A stretch of 29,529 bases of DNA from Guillardia theta CCMP2712 (lineage: Eukaryota > Cryptophyceae > Pyrenomonadales > Geminigeraceae), in assembly GCF_000315625.1 (NCBI RefSeq), contig NW_005434563.1:202135-231663 (forward strand), written 5' to 3'. Every line of letters begins with the position of its first letter. The stretch's first letter is position 1. Below the pieces are notes generated by a model, which worked only from the letters and a program-made list of their open reading frames with translations, searched no databases and had not been told where the DNA came from. Position numbers and translations under genes: made by a program. Below are positions 9,246 to 19,606 of the stretch, piece after piece.

Positions 9246-9819
9246 GCATGTTCTTCTTTCTCCTCCTTCCTCTCTCATCCATCAGACCTCTGTGCGGATA
9301 GTCTGGCGGTTCACGTGCATCACGCAGTAGCCCTGCCATCGTTCGCTCACTTCTTGCCGCAGCACGAGACTCTAAAACTTGCCTGCGGCATCCCAGGACA
9401 TTCGCCTTGTGTCCCCGCGTTCCAGATCACCTTGGGAGGGCTTAAAATGTCGTTGGAGCTGAAAATGACTCCTACCTGCGGCAAGTTTCGTGCGCCTCGG
9501 ATGGTGACTTCAAGCCTGTACTGGCAGAGGGCGGGAGCGAAGCTCGGGAGGCGCGAAATGCCGATAGACGGAGCCTCCTGTGCCCCCGAGATGAGCGAGC
9601 GAGACGAAGGGACGAGCAAGAGGATGAGGTCTTGGAAGATGTTGTAGTGAATCAGCGAGGGAAAGGCGGTGTTCACCTCATTGGTAGTGTCGGCTGGATC
9701 TGTGCTGGGGTCGGAATCCTGGTGACTTTAAGTCATCAAAAGAGTCGGTTGCATGCGATCACCTCCGAAAGCTTCTCGAATGGCTTTTGAAACCTACAAG
9801 AGCAAGTCAGCTTTTGCAT
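6543..9819 (-). CDS. C2 / AP2-like / C2 multidomain protein (20 exons, 486 residues)
   Basis: Not a known architecture to me. Exons (minus strand): 9819-9763, 9718-9476, 9430-9383, 9332-9288, 9128-9060, 9014-8934, 8877-8862, 8818-8754, 8607-8565, 8522-8467, 8422-8377, 8219-8157, 8099-8048, 7910-7865, 7786-7725, 7620-7572, 7380-7327, 7229-7135, 6955-6768, 6625-6543. They sum to 1461 bases in one frame. Residues about 85-181 form a first C2 domain (YRLEVTIRGARNLP, GYCVMHVNRQ, KKSWNPVWN, DDMSIGSVFL). Residues about 185-256 resemble an AP2/ERF DNA-binding domain (GVSKN, CMWQA, LFETAEEAARAYD, GLNF). Residues about 295-396 are a second C2 domain (DAGLGTCDAYCVLLIG, SLDPHFDQMF, VWDWDRFDDDDHIGSAF) keeping most calcium-binding aspartates. 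The tail is Ser/Pro-rich. The joins at 8878-8933 and 8100-8156 are the least certain; exon 9 may start six bases earlier. Start chosen as the ATG in frame with the first exon, 80 bases after the LRR gene's stop. Confidence 0.7.
9171..9247. repeat. Three adjoining triplet repeats inside an intron
   Basis: On the + strand CCT x8-9, then CAT x9, then CAG x8, directly adjoining. In the C2/AP2/C2 gene they fall in the 159-nt intron 9129-9287, so they are not translated in my model. The adjoining exons (TIRTE and VMKKSWNPVWN) join in phase across it. Confidence 0.85.
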
Positions 9820-9897
9820 TTCACATCTCTTATGCCCTCCATTGCGCCCTCCAATGTCTTTCCCTTCCTTTCACCCTCCCTCCTCTCTCGTTGCATT

Positions 9898-11529
9898 TTA
9901 CTTGTTCATCGACTGTCGCAGGTTGCGGAGACAACACTTCTTCAAGTCCAGCAAAGCCTGTAGTGACAATCAGAACGGGAGACAAGACAAGAAAAGACAA
10001 GACAAGAAAAGACAAGATTGAGGTACCTCCACGACGTAGTCGGAACGTTCGCCGCTGTAGTTCCAGCGCAAGTCCAACTCTGTGAGAGTTTTGTTTTCAT
10101 CCATAGCGTCTGCGAGCGCACAAATCCCTTCATGGTTTGGATCAGTCGCTCACGAAGAGTGGGGGCTGAAGCATGGCAAGAGAGAGCAACCTGTTCCCCG
10201 TATGCCGTTCGATCGGAGGTCCATAAGCAGAAGAGTTGTGTTTGATTTCAGAACCTGAAAAAAGTATATTTGAGTTCAACTAGACCGACCGTTCCTCGCT
10301 GACCTCCGCCATGCTTGTAGCTCCAACGGACGTGAGCTGGTTGTTTTTCATCCTCAGCTCTACGGACGCCGTTAGACTTTCGCGACCGTATCATGCCCGT
10401 TCACCTTGCACTGATACATTCTGCGACAGGCCGATAGCAAGAACTCGCGCCTCCGATGACTTAATCTGCAACTCAAGAATGAATTTGATATTCCTTGACG
10501 TTGATCATCCTATGCCTGAGTGTTGGAAAGGTCCAAGACTATCAGAGCTTTGATGTAACTCAACATTTGAGCAATCATGAAGAACCTGTACGGGATGCGT
10601 AAATCGAGGATCATTCAGTATTGATGACGCTTACCCTCCGATGCTCACTTCAGGGTTGATGTTCATACGGATACCATGGATATGCTTTCCTTGAGCTGTT
10701 TGTAAGGTTGGCAGCCTGGCGAGAAGTAAGAAGCAAGAAGAAAAAACAAGAAGGTCTTGTTCCGACCAACTGTCCTCCGTAGAGCAATGACAAGCATGAT
10801 TGGGATCCTGTTCAATCATCATGCTAAATAGCACAGATTGCCACATTGCAATTACCTCAAGCCTAAGAAACTCGTCACAAACTTTCCTGATTTTGATGTT
10901 GTCTAAGGTATGCGATTTAAACTATAGAAGAGCGTCGTCAGAAAACAATACAGTGAAGACAATCACAGCGTACTGCTCGAATTTCTAGTTTTGGCTTCTT
11001 TGGAGGCAAATTGGAGAAGGCTTCAATGACATCGTTGGCCTTTGCAGACTCGTCAATCTTTCGTCTCAAACCTCACGAGCTCTTTTGAGCATACCTCGGG
11101 TGAATCTCTCGCACTGCCTAACATAGCAGCGAAGTTGATTAGAAATCTCGCGTATTCGTGTTGCAGTTTTGCAAACAGAGAGGTCTTGGTGGGTTCTTCC
11201 GGTTTTGGGCTTCCACTTGAGGAGATGGTTGAGAAACTTGACATCACTGAGTCTACCCCGTTGCTGCCGAACGAGGGATGTTTTCCGTTGTCGTTGTCCG
11301 TCACGTCTGAGAGCCTCTTGTGTCGGAGAGGCGCGATCACCTCGTCTTCTTCAAGTTCGTCATCTTGGTTGTTGGTGTCATGAGGTTCTTCCTGGTTGTT
11401 GACATGCGTCTCGTTCTCATCGGTGTTGTTCTCATCATGGTTGTTGTCATGCTCATCATGGTTGTTGGCTCTTTCTCCTTCAGCCTCAGCTAGTATCACG
11501 GGCGCCGAGGTCGATGCTCCGCAGCCCAT
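9898..11529 (-). CDS. Leucine-rich-repeat (RI-type) protein with N-terminal acylation signal (11 exons, 366 residues)
   Basis: Exons: 11529-11095, 11039-10974, 10921-10856, 10807-10767, 10715-10635, 10585-10516, 10465-10405, 10359-10304, 10254-10191, 10127-10027, 9957-9898 (1101 bases, one frame). The N-terminus MGCGAS fits N-myristoylation at Gly2 with palmitoylation at Cys3, so membrane attachment is likely. Residues about 15-60 are an Asn/Asp/Glu/His-rich acidic tract. From about 210 to 350 come ribonuclease-inhibitor-type leucine-rich repeats: LIVLDLSNTQIKSSEARVLA, ELRMKNNQLTSVGA, LLLMDLRSNGIRGTG, LTELDLRWNYSG. The repeat register runs unbroken across several introns, which is strong support for the splice model. 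Intron 6 (10466-10515) must be GC-AG. Exons 3-5 are less certain. Such proteins are usually protein-interaction scaffolds; no partner can be named. Confidence 0.75.
10466..10515 (-). other. GC-AG spliceosomal intron (50 nt)
   Basis: Between the exons ending LDLSNTQ and starting IKSSEARVLA of the LRR gene. The donor is CAG|GC and the acceptor GCAG. Removing exactly these 50 bases keeps the repeat register, and no GT donor nearby does so; reading through meets a stop immediately. Confidence 0.7.
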
Positions 11530-12180
11530 TGAAGTTCAAAGTTCGTAAACCTGAAACGATTTCCCCTTACCTTGCATGAAAGTGAGCTTGTGAGGGACAG
11601 CCTTATGATTTCATGTAGGTATATGCCTTATGCCCAATCTGCAATCTTGAACCGAGAGACCGATGTCACCTGGAGTAAAATCAGAAACAGAGAGCCATCA
11701 CAGAGCGTCACGAAGAAATGCATGAATCTGACTGCATCTCATGGAGACAATTACTTGAAACCCCGCAAACATAAAAATCAATCACACTCGTGAGCCGCAG
11801 GTTCTGTCGACATTCATGACAAACAATCAAGTTACACTATACATCTTGCGTTTCGTCCTATCTATCTATAAGGATCGATAAATAAGTAGACTAAAGCTAA
11901 GTCATTTGCCAGTTGAAGGCTGAATATGTCACATATTGTTTTCGACAACAAGATAAAGTGAAATCCACATACAACACCGCTCTGCCCCCGGTATGATCAA
12001 ACGCAAACCTTGTTCTATCTCTGCATTCTTTCCCCAGCTGTTTCAGCTCAGCCCCCGGCTCTTGCGTTCCTGTTGTCTCTTTGTCTTTCTGATCTCATAG
12101 CGTTCGCTAAATCCATTCTCCTTTCCCTCTTCTCCTCCTCGTCCTCCTCCATCTCTCTTCCGCCGTCTGGTTGCATGGAC
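11530..12180. other. Intergenic, upstream of the LRR gene
   Basis: No gene seen. Probably holds the LRR gene's promoter on the minus strand. Contains a short CTAT repeat near 11859 and an AT-richer stretch to about 11980; no clear TATA box or other site I would defend. Confidence 0.5.
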
Positions 12181-13020
12181 GTTGATTTCATGAGACCACC
12201 CCTACCCACAAGGACCCCAACATATCTCCACCCCTAGTTCAAGAAGTGAATGTGACCCCTACCATCCATGTCCCAACCGACTCAACTACCGTAGTACCCA
12301 CCCCCTAGTCCAAGTCAAACTTCTAACCCGTATGGAAGTTCTTATTCAGGCCCTAGTATCGTTGTGTATCCCCTATCCCTTCTCCAATTAGCCTACCGGT
12401 CCGTATCATTGATCCTTCAAACAACCCCCCAAAATCATCTACCGGTTACCACAACCACTACCAACCGTGAACCCATCGAGGGACTGTAAATTGGTGGGTA
12501 CAGGGAATGCAAACCACCCCTAGTTAGCGGAATTGTCCAACCCTGGACCCCACCCCCACCTCCTCTCTCAAGGGTGGAATGGAATCTTTTTTGATTCAGT
12601 CCAGGAAGCCACCCCCCACCCCTCCATAGATAGTGACTCCACCGCTCGACTGACCCTACCCCCTTTGCCTCACTACAAAATAGTTTTTTTTAATCCTCCC
12701 CTCTTTCCTCGCATTTCACCCTTTGGACCACCCGTCCTCTCCTCATCTGCTGACATTGACTAATGTATTTGATAGCACTAGCGGTTGCTTCAGGCGGGGC
12801 GACCACCCTACCCCTGAATACCTGGAAAGCATTTGGTACCAGTGGCCCCAGGACCACCCCTCATCAGATCAACTTTACTGTTTTTGCTTTTTTTACTTAT
12901 CTATGCGGGCCCGGTGAGCCGGAATCCGGCCCTCAGCCAATCTAGGGGGTACCCCACCCCTCTATTGCAGGGCACTACAGTACCTCTCTATTAGAATGAA
13001 GAGGGGTAGTGGGGTACTCA
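12181..13020. repeat. Intergenic DNA rich in CACCCCTA-like motifs, ending in a hairpin
   Basis: More than ten variants of (A)CCACCCCTA / ACCCCTA occur on the + strand between 12193 and 12967, irregularly spaced, so this is not a simple tandem array. At the right end an imperfect inverted repeat pairs GGTACCCCACCCCTCTATT (about 12948-12966) with GAAGAGGGGTAGTGGGGTAC (12998-13017). Similar C-rich wording recurs at 20740-20840 and 24880-25000, suggesting a decayed dispersed repeat. No gene seen. Confidence 0.5.
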
Positions 13021-13760
13021 AGTTGCCAGCCTTCTCAACTGCCGGGTCATTTTTTTTTAGGCTGCTGGTAGTGAGTCTTTACTCAAAGTTAAAATTAAGT
13101 TAAAATTAGTCTGGTTCACGTCCCCTCTGATTCTTCCGGATAGTCCCCCGGGTGGTTTCGACCGGGCCCGGATGATCTGGGCCGTTTGACTTTTTTTTTT
13201 CCTTCTGTCACATGCACCGAACACGCCCGATATGTTGACCCTGACAATGTTGACAGTCGTATGAACTCGGAAGAGCGAAAGCAAGGAGACTTGAAAGGGG
13301 TCAGGATAAGAGGATAAGAGGATAAGAGAAGGAGAGGAGAGGAGAATGAGATGGAGAGAGAAGAGAGAAGAAGACAAATAGGAAAGGCGGTATTGAAAGT
13401 AGTGGTATGAAACATGAAGAGAATGGGATGATCAGGAGAGTTCGCATAGAAATAGTATGAAGAGGTGTTGGGCTGCGTGAGTGGGCGGAGAGAGAGGAAT
13501 TGAGTAATGGTGTGGAAGTTGGTTAGAACGTAAAGGGTTGACAAGATCTGACTGGATTGTAAGAGGGGAGAAGTAGAACAGAATGTTTAAAGTCGAAACT
13601 AATGCGTTCAGCAGATGAATGAGGACGACGACCGGGAGAATCATAAGCACTGAGGGATGTGTGTGTTGCTTGAGTCATGCTGGGCGGGATAATTTACACG
13701 ACGGGATGGGAAAGGATTCACTGGGCAGTGCTGGCTGCTTGAGGTGAGGGCAGAAGTCAC
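13021..13760. other. Intergenic, partly purine-rich
   Basis: Starts with T runs and AAGTTAAAATT-type repeats (13083-13108), followed by a short GC-rich palindromic stretch (CCCCCGGGTGG, ACCGGGCCCGG near 13145-13170) and then a purine-rich stretch with GAGGATAAGA repeated three times near 13310. The long minus-strand frames are chance products of the bias. The end is the promoter side of the RCC1-repeat gene. Confidence 0.45.
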
Positions 13761-14917
13761 ATGGCAAACGATGGGGAGGGTTTGGCGCGAGGCATTAACC
13801 TCCTCTCAAAGATCACGTCCATGCGAGAAGCAGTGCACTACATCAACGTTTGCCATCCCCAAGGTAGGATGACGACAATCCAACATGACACAGCGCCCGG
13901 CTTATGCTGTCGTATCCTTTCATCATAATGCCGCTCGCTAGCGTTTACTTCATTCCATGTTGCAATCTGACTGACAGCCTTTAGGTCTTATCAAAGACCA
14001 GACTCGCGCCTTCCCCCTTCATCCCCTGCAAAGCCCTCCCAACCTGCCTCAGCAGCCGTTCCGGTCTCCCAAACCGCGAATACCTCCTCTGCAGCTCCGG
14101 GCCAATGGCGCTTCCAAGGTGTCAAAGAGTCTGACGTCGAGAGAGCGAGTGCAGGAGGAAGAGGCGGAGGAATGGTTTTCCAACATGCGCGGGATTTCCT
14201 TGCCTCTGTCCTCTAGCAGGTTTTTTTCCTCCACACCAGGTTTGTGATCTCATCAGTAGGAGAACTTTGAAACGAGTTGCAGAGCTCTCGCCTTGCAGCT
14301 CCCCGACTGACAGCGAGTGCATCACGCCCAACGGCAAGAACAGCTTGAAGTGCGACGTCAACTTCCTAGACTTCAACGATCTCAGGCATTCCAACAGCTC
14401 TGCAGCCATACAGGCGCGTGGCCAGCCGTGACGTGTGAAAGTTATGTTCCACCGGACTGACACGTTTGATGCTGCACAGTTGAGTCACTGTCTGAACCAG
14501 AACTTCAGCAACGATATGATTTCACCCTGGGTATGCTTGCTACGAGTCTCTTGATGCTTATTTTGATATGGTTGCTGCAAGAAACATCACAATGCACATG
14601 ATGCCACTTCATTCAAGCGTCGAAATCGCAGGCTCGGCTAATTTTTCATCTTCTTGCCTTGCTGCTCATACCAGCAGCAGCTTCTTTCCTTCACTATCTC
14701 CCAGCAGAATTCCTCAAACGCAAAGGTCGGGAAGTGAAGGTCGGAACTGAGCTGAGGTCTGACCAACGGTTGTGTCTTTATCTACCACGGCAGAACGTCA
14801 AAGCTGGCAGATCGCTCTCTGGCAGGCCAAGAAGTCAAAGAGAAGTAAAGCGGATGCTGACCTCATCTCTGTCTCTGAGATCATTCGCTGTCAAGATTCC
14901 TAGGCGACGGGGCCGTG

Positions 14918-15016
<99 letters not shown>

Positions 15017-17047
15017 GTCGGTTTCAGTCTTGGCAGCTTGAGGCACAGGCAAAGCCTCAGGCACAACCATACCGCTGAGGGTCAAGCGACGTCAAAGGTG
15101 CCTGGCTAGTCCCGTAACGGATCTAGAGGTCTGACACCCGTCGCTTCAGACGCTCATCCGTGAAGACCTCGAGCTCGAGTGTTTGTCTGCGGTCACGTGA
15201 GTCGTATGATCTCAAGGGGGATGAAGTTTCTGCAGGACTGCGGGTACAGACATGCGATCCTAGTCGAGGGTGACGCGAGCGAGGCTTGTCGACGAGTCCT
15301 GACGATCCATTGCAGCCGATGGAAAAGTCTCGGCATTTGGCGACAACAGCATGGGGATCCTCCCGATGCCTGAGCTGACGTGCGAAGTGACTCTGAGCTG
15401 CCGGCAATGACGGTCAGCAGATTCTACGAGCAACCTGTTGACATCTCCCATTACTTTCCTGCTGCTGCTGAGCTTCAGGTCCTTCGCCTTCCTCCTCCTC
15501 TTGTCTCATCCTCTCCTTCAGATCCGTCAAGTTGCATGCGGCGGATTTCACACGCTGATGCTGAGCGAGGACGGGAGGATCTTTGTGTTTGGCAGCAACT
15601 GCTTTGGTCAGGTGCTCGCTCTCCTCGCCCTCCTCGCCCTCCCTGACTACCTGCCCAGCTGGGTCTCGGGCTGCATGCAGGGAGCACAGTCTCACAGGTT
15701 TCCGTGTCGCTTGACAGGCTCGAGCTGACGCCCAGCTCAGCCAGCTCAAGTTGCTCTCTCCTCAGAGCTTCAGAGATACGAGTGATAACCCTCCTCCTCC
15801 TCCTTCTCATTGCTGACCGTTAAAAGCTTTCGAAGAATCGCTTGCGGACAATGGCATAGCCTCGCCGTGACTTCCGATGGCGACTTGTTCTCATGGGGTA
15901 GTGAAGGAGCAAGAGGAGGGAGGGTGGTATGGAATAGAGAAGATGGGATGGGCAGGGGCGTAGCTGAGAAAAACGAGCAACATCAAGTGTCTGATCTACG
16001 TCCAGGGAACAACGAAGATGGACAGCTAGGCGTTGGTTTTCGCTCACACCTTTTGAGGTGAGTTGTAGTAGCAGTGAAGGGAGCAGGAGTAGGGGAATGA
16101 TCTCGAGGAGGAGGTGGGGCGCGTTGAAGAGACAAACTGGCGCGTGGAAGGTATGGGAGCAGACAGCAGAGGGGAGTTGAAGGCTGTTGTAGTGGCGGAG
16201 GTCAGTGCGGAGTGCTTAATCAGACTGCAGCGAAACCCCTCAACGTGTTTCGTTGCCTGCAGATGAGAAATGTCTGGATGCTCGGGGAGGCTTGAAGCAC
16301 ACTGTGAGCTGCAAGTCATGCTCTCTTCTTCTCCTCTCACTTCTCTTTTTCCTCTCTCTCGTGACCGCCATCATGTTCCTGCTTTCCCTGTCTTCTTCTC
16401 TTCCTCTTCTTACTGAATTCTCTCCTTCTCATCTCAGATTTGTCTCACGATGTGCGGGCCTCCATTGGCTGCTGCTTCGCAACGATGGTTTGCAAGGAAG
16501 TCAGTGTTTGCATGCGGGGAAGGGAAGTACGGTCAGCTCGGGTTGGGGGGCAACACCAGCTCGACGTTTCCTCAGCGGCTCCGAACGCTCAAGGGGCTGC
16601 AAGTGACAAGGTTGACGTGTATGACGCCTCACCCCGTTCTGCCTGCCTCCTTCTTCCCCCCCCTTCCCCCGCCTCACCTCGGTCCTGCCTCACAAGCTGC
16701 AGGATCGAGTGTGGGCCCATGCACTCCATCGCTGTGGTCAGCATCGCCGACCTATCGGGTCAAGACGCGTCGCAGGAAGCAGAAGGAGGAGGAGAGGCTT
16801 CAAGTTGACGCATACTCTCTAGGCTTACGTGTGGGGCATGCGGGTGGATCGTGCGGTCCTTCCTTTCAACCCGGTAGCTGCTTGCAGTCTCTCTGGTGGT
16901 TTTGATTTGTCGAGCAGGAGCGAATCTATCTCCAACCAACGCCTGTTGACTATTGCATACTCAACACTATCAGCAAGTTTCCGGTCAGCTCTCCTCTTTC
17001 GCACTCCTAGGGTTCCCTCTTCGGCCAAGTCACTCTCTACTCGATGA
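13761..17047 (+). CDS. RCC1-repeat protein with polyglutamine tract (19 exons, 585 residues)
   Basis: Exons: 13761-13863, 13985-14219, 14257-14417, 14480-14530, 14705-14725, 14794-14844, 14904-15080, 15129-15159, 15217-15269, 15316-15379, 15418-15478, 15522-15611, 15718-15749, 15827-15897, 16006-16057, 16231-16303, 16438-16610, 16703-16736, 16823-17047 (1758 bases, one frame). The C-terminal 310 residues carry RCC1 propeller repeats: CGYRHAILVEADGKVSAFG, CGGFHTLMLSEDGRIFVFG, CGQWHSLAVTSDGDLFSWG, NNEDGQLGVG, GGLKHT, CGEGKYGQLGLGG, CGPMHSIAV, AYVWG. The N-terminal 215 residues are polar, unrecognised, and include a basic helix (WQIALWQAKKSKRS) just before the polyQ. Classical RCC1 is a Ran exchange factor, but many RCC1-repeat proteins do other things; Ran activity is not shown here. 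Exons 4-6, 13 and 17 are the weakest. The final exon after AYVWG is not RCC1-like and may be mis-modelled. Confidence 0.75.
14924..15013 (+). repeat. (CAG)30 tract, translated as polyglutamine in the RCC1-repeat gene
   Basis: Thirty perfect CAG units. In my model the frame entering it (DGAVQE) and leaving it (RVGFSLGSLRHRQ) is the glutamine frame, which then joins in phase to the RCC1 exons. The alanine and serine frames run into stops or lose phase downstream. Confidence 0.85.
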
Positions 17048-17204
17048 CTTGTGTCATCAGGTTCGGTTCTGAGCAGCAGCATGTGAACTAGTTCATTGTA
17101 CACGAACATGAACGCCTCTGCTTATGCCTGCGCTGCTTCTGCTTCACCCAAGAATTCCTCCCTGAACAATCCTCAAACCTTCATGTCACAATAGATCAAA
17201 ACTC

Positions 17205-18281
17205 TCACCTTTCTACATCCGTCATGTCACAATTGAAAACTTTTTCGATCCATCGCACAATACGTTGACGAGTAATCTCCTTCTCCGCCCGGAGACCAGG
17301 AATGTAGTAAGATTGGTTCATGCCGTCTTCGTCTTTCTCCGACTTCTTCTCCAGGTACATCATGTTGCACAGCTGCTTCAAAACAGTGTTGGAATCTCCA
17401 TGGATGGGGTGCGCCTGTTCATTCCGAAAGCCAAGGCTCTGCATCGCCTCCAGCAATGCTGACTCCTTCGCCTTGTACTTCTCCATGGCAACGATCCCAA
17501 GCACGCTCTGAGCACACCATCAGCGCCATCAACTCTCCTCGAAATCAACGACCATGGTCAGCCCTAAGGACGGGCCAAGGGAGCTCGAGGCGAGTCCAAC
17601 CAACTCGGCCCTGGTCCACATGGCGTTGTCGTGATAGACATCTCCTCCGTTTTCGTTGTTTTCTTGTTGGTCGTCAACTGCTTCTGCAGGGACTTTCAAG
17701 GCATTTACTAGAAAGTAATGCTTGACTGAGTTCTGAGAAACCTAAGGGAAGCGTGAGAAGAGTCCAACTCAGAGAAGCTGCTGACCTGGCTACTTTGCGT
17801 TTTCTTCACATCAGAGTAAAGTTCAGATTTTGATCCTTCTTTGAGTTCGAAGCCGAACACAGACTTTAGTTTGATCTTGACAGTCTTGAGAACCTCGTCG
17901 GCAGCCCGCGCTCCACGATCCCCTAGTTTTGATTTCAAAACTTTCAGAATCTTGTCACGAGGAACGGCAAGTTTCTGCGTATCTCTGCAATGCAGGTCAT
18001 GAACACGAGAGCGAGAAAGAATGACGCGCCTCAGAAGCAGAAGTTGAATGATCTTGTTGACACAGGGACGAAGCTCGGAACTCCCGAACGAAGGACGTGA
18101 AGCTTTTTGCGAATATGCTTGCGACGCTGCCTCATCCGATCCTTCAGATTCATCATCGGAGTTTGAAGGTTTCGCCTTTCGCTTCTTTCCTGTACTTATT
18201 TTAGCACGAAGTTCTATCACCATGAGCCGCCGTCTAACCGTTCTGACTGCTAGAAGTGCCTTGTGTGCTGGATCGAGCCAT
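17205..18281 (-). CDS. NSE3: MAGE-domain protein, probable Nse3 subunit of SMC5/6 (5 exons, 297 residues)
   Basis: Exons: 18281-18239, 18189-18030, 17984-17786, 17741-17553, 17507-17205 (894 bases). The N-terminus MARSSTQGTSS is followed by a basic/acidic low-complexity tail and then the two winged-helix halves of a MAGE homology domain: NKIIQLLLLR, a KLKSVFGFELKE block, KHYFLVNALK, GLTM joined to SVLGIVAMEKYKAKES, LLEAMQSLGF, and YYIPGLRAEKEITRQRI near the end. The Y-x-(x)-G-x-R-A-x-x-E signature is typical of the family. Outside animals the single MAGE protein is usually Nse3, which works with Nse1 and Nse4 in the SMC5/6 DNA-repair complex; length (about 300) fits. Introns are 49, 45, 44 and 45 nt; the second (17985-18029) would be GC-AG and in frame, so 15 extra residues are the alternative. 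Converges tail-to-tail with the RCC1 gene, 157 bases apart. Confidence 0.78.
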
Positions 18282-19606
18282 AGTGGAGCCTGCTGACAAG
18301 AAGCGAAGGTGAGAATGGACGGGGCGCAGCCTCTGTTTCAGCCTCATCGTCATCTTTGAGTCTCTTCTTCGTCTCTATGCATCACCTTTATCTTCCACCA
18401 TTCTCAGCCGTAGGAAACTTACCATTCTAGCTTTTAGAATTTAGTTTGGCTGTCTACCTCGCTCAAGTTGATTATCAAGCTCCTTGCATCCTATTACTTA
18501 TCTTGCATGTTTGTCTGGCATTTACGTAAACCTTAAACTCTACCGCCCCCTCTCCTTTCGCATCTCTAACATCCTCCCTCTTCGTTTCTCCTTTCCTCCA
18601 TCACCCGCCTTGGTCGCTTCTTCCCTTCCCTTCCACTTCCCAGCATTGCGCGGGAAATAAGCAAAGTGTGGTACCAGTTGTAGACTGCAACGAGTGGGTG
18701 GTTCAATAGAAGTACCTGGGAAATTAAAGGGGTAGGGTGGTGGTCTCGGGGCACTTTCAAAAATAAGCCGCCTGGTATGGGAGGGGATGAGGGCAATGGG
18801 TACAAGACTGAAATAGACGAGAGAGCAGGTTGAGCAGGGAGGAGCTGCAAGAAGGAGTCCGTCATACAAGGTCGAGGGAATTAATCGACAGGAAGCAGAA
18901 GAATACGACGAATCTTGCGCAGTTGGTGTTGAAACCGAGGAATGTTCCAAACGATTACTAAGGTCAGAACATTGTATGTTTCGTATACATGTGCATTTCA
19001 TAGCTCCTATATACCTGTTCTTGAACTAAATACTGATGTTCTGTAGTTGTGGGCAAACCTGGGAACGCTAAATGGAATTAGCGATCCAAGAAAAATCAAC
19101 TGGTTGGAACCTTCGAGAGGAAATGCTCAATACCCAAAGTCAGGGGAAAACGATACTATTGAAACTTGGGCTGAAAAATATAATGTAATTAGTTGCATTC
19201 TTGCACACGTGGTGCCAACATTAAGGTGTGATTGAAAAAATGCCAGGCGTTGGGTTTAACACCAAATTCTCACTGCACAATGATTGACTGCGGCGGACAA
19301 GCTGTAAGGCTTGCATTGAAGTGCAAACGTGATTTGACCACCACTTGCCATGCAGGGCGATATCTATGGTAGTGGCTTCTCAGGAATCTGACCTAGGTCT
19401 CAAATAGGAGTTTCTATTTCTATCAACGCGTAATGCGCAACACGTTGTACACGTTATGAGATCTTTGTACAAGATGTTGGAAATTTCAATCCAGCAGCTT
19501 TTTGTGTATCTTTAATGAAAGGATCCGCGTGACGTCATAGACTTCGAGACTTTCTCTCTGTACTTCGCAAAAATCTGATCCAAGCAAGGTTTGATCTGCA
19601 AAGTGG
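18282..19606. other. Intergenic, no gene recognised
   Basis: Short open frames only, mostly Ser/Pro-rich shadows of pyrimidine bias around 18540-18660 and 18860-19000. The left part should contain the Nse3 promoter. A hidden gene of very short exons cannot be ruled out; I found no family motif. Confidence 0.4.

Noticed and set aside
13057-13650. Three minus-strand frames of 72-142 residues
   Set aside because: Produced by purine bias on the + strand; Ser/Leu-rich without motifs or plausible splice context.
14659-15085. Polyalanine, polyleucine and polycysteine frames over the CAG tract
   Set aside because: These are the other frames of the same repeat; only the glutamine frame links to RCC1 exons.
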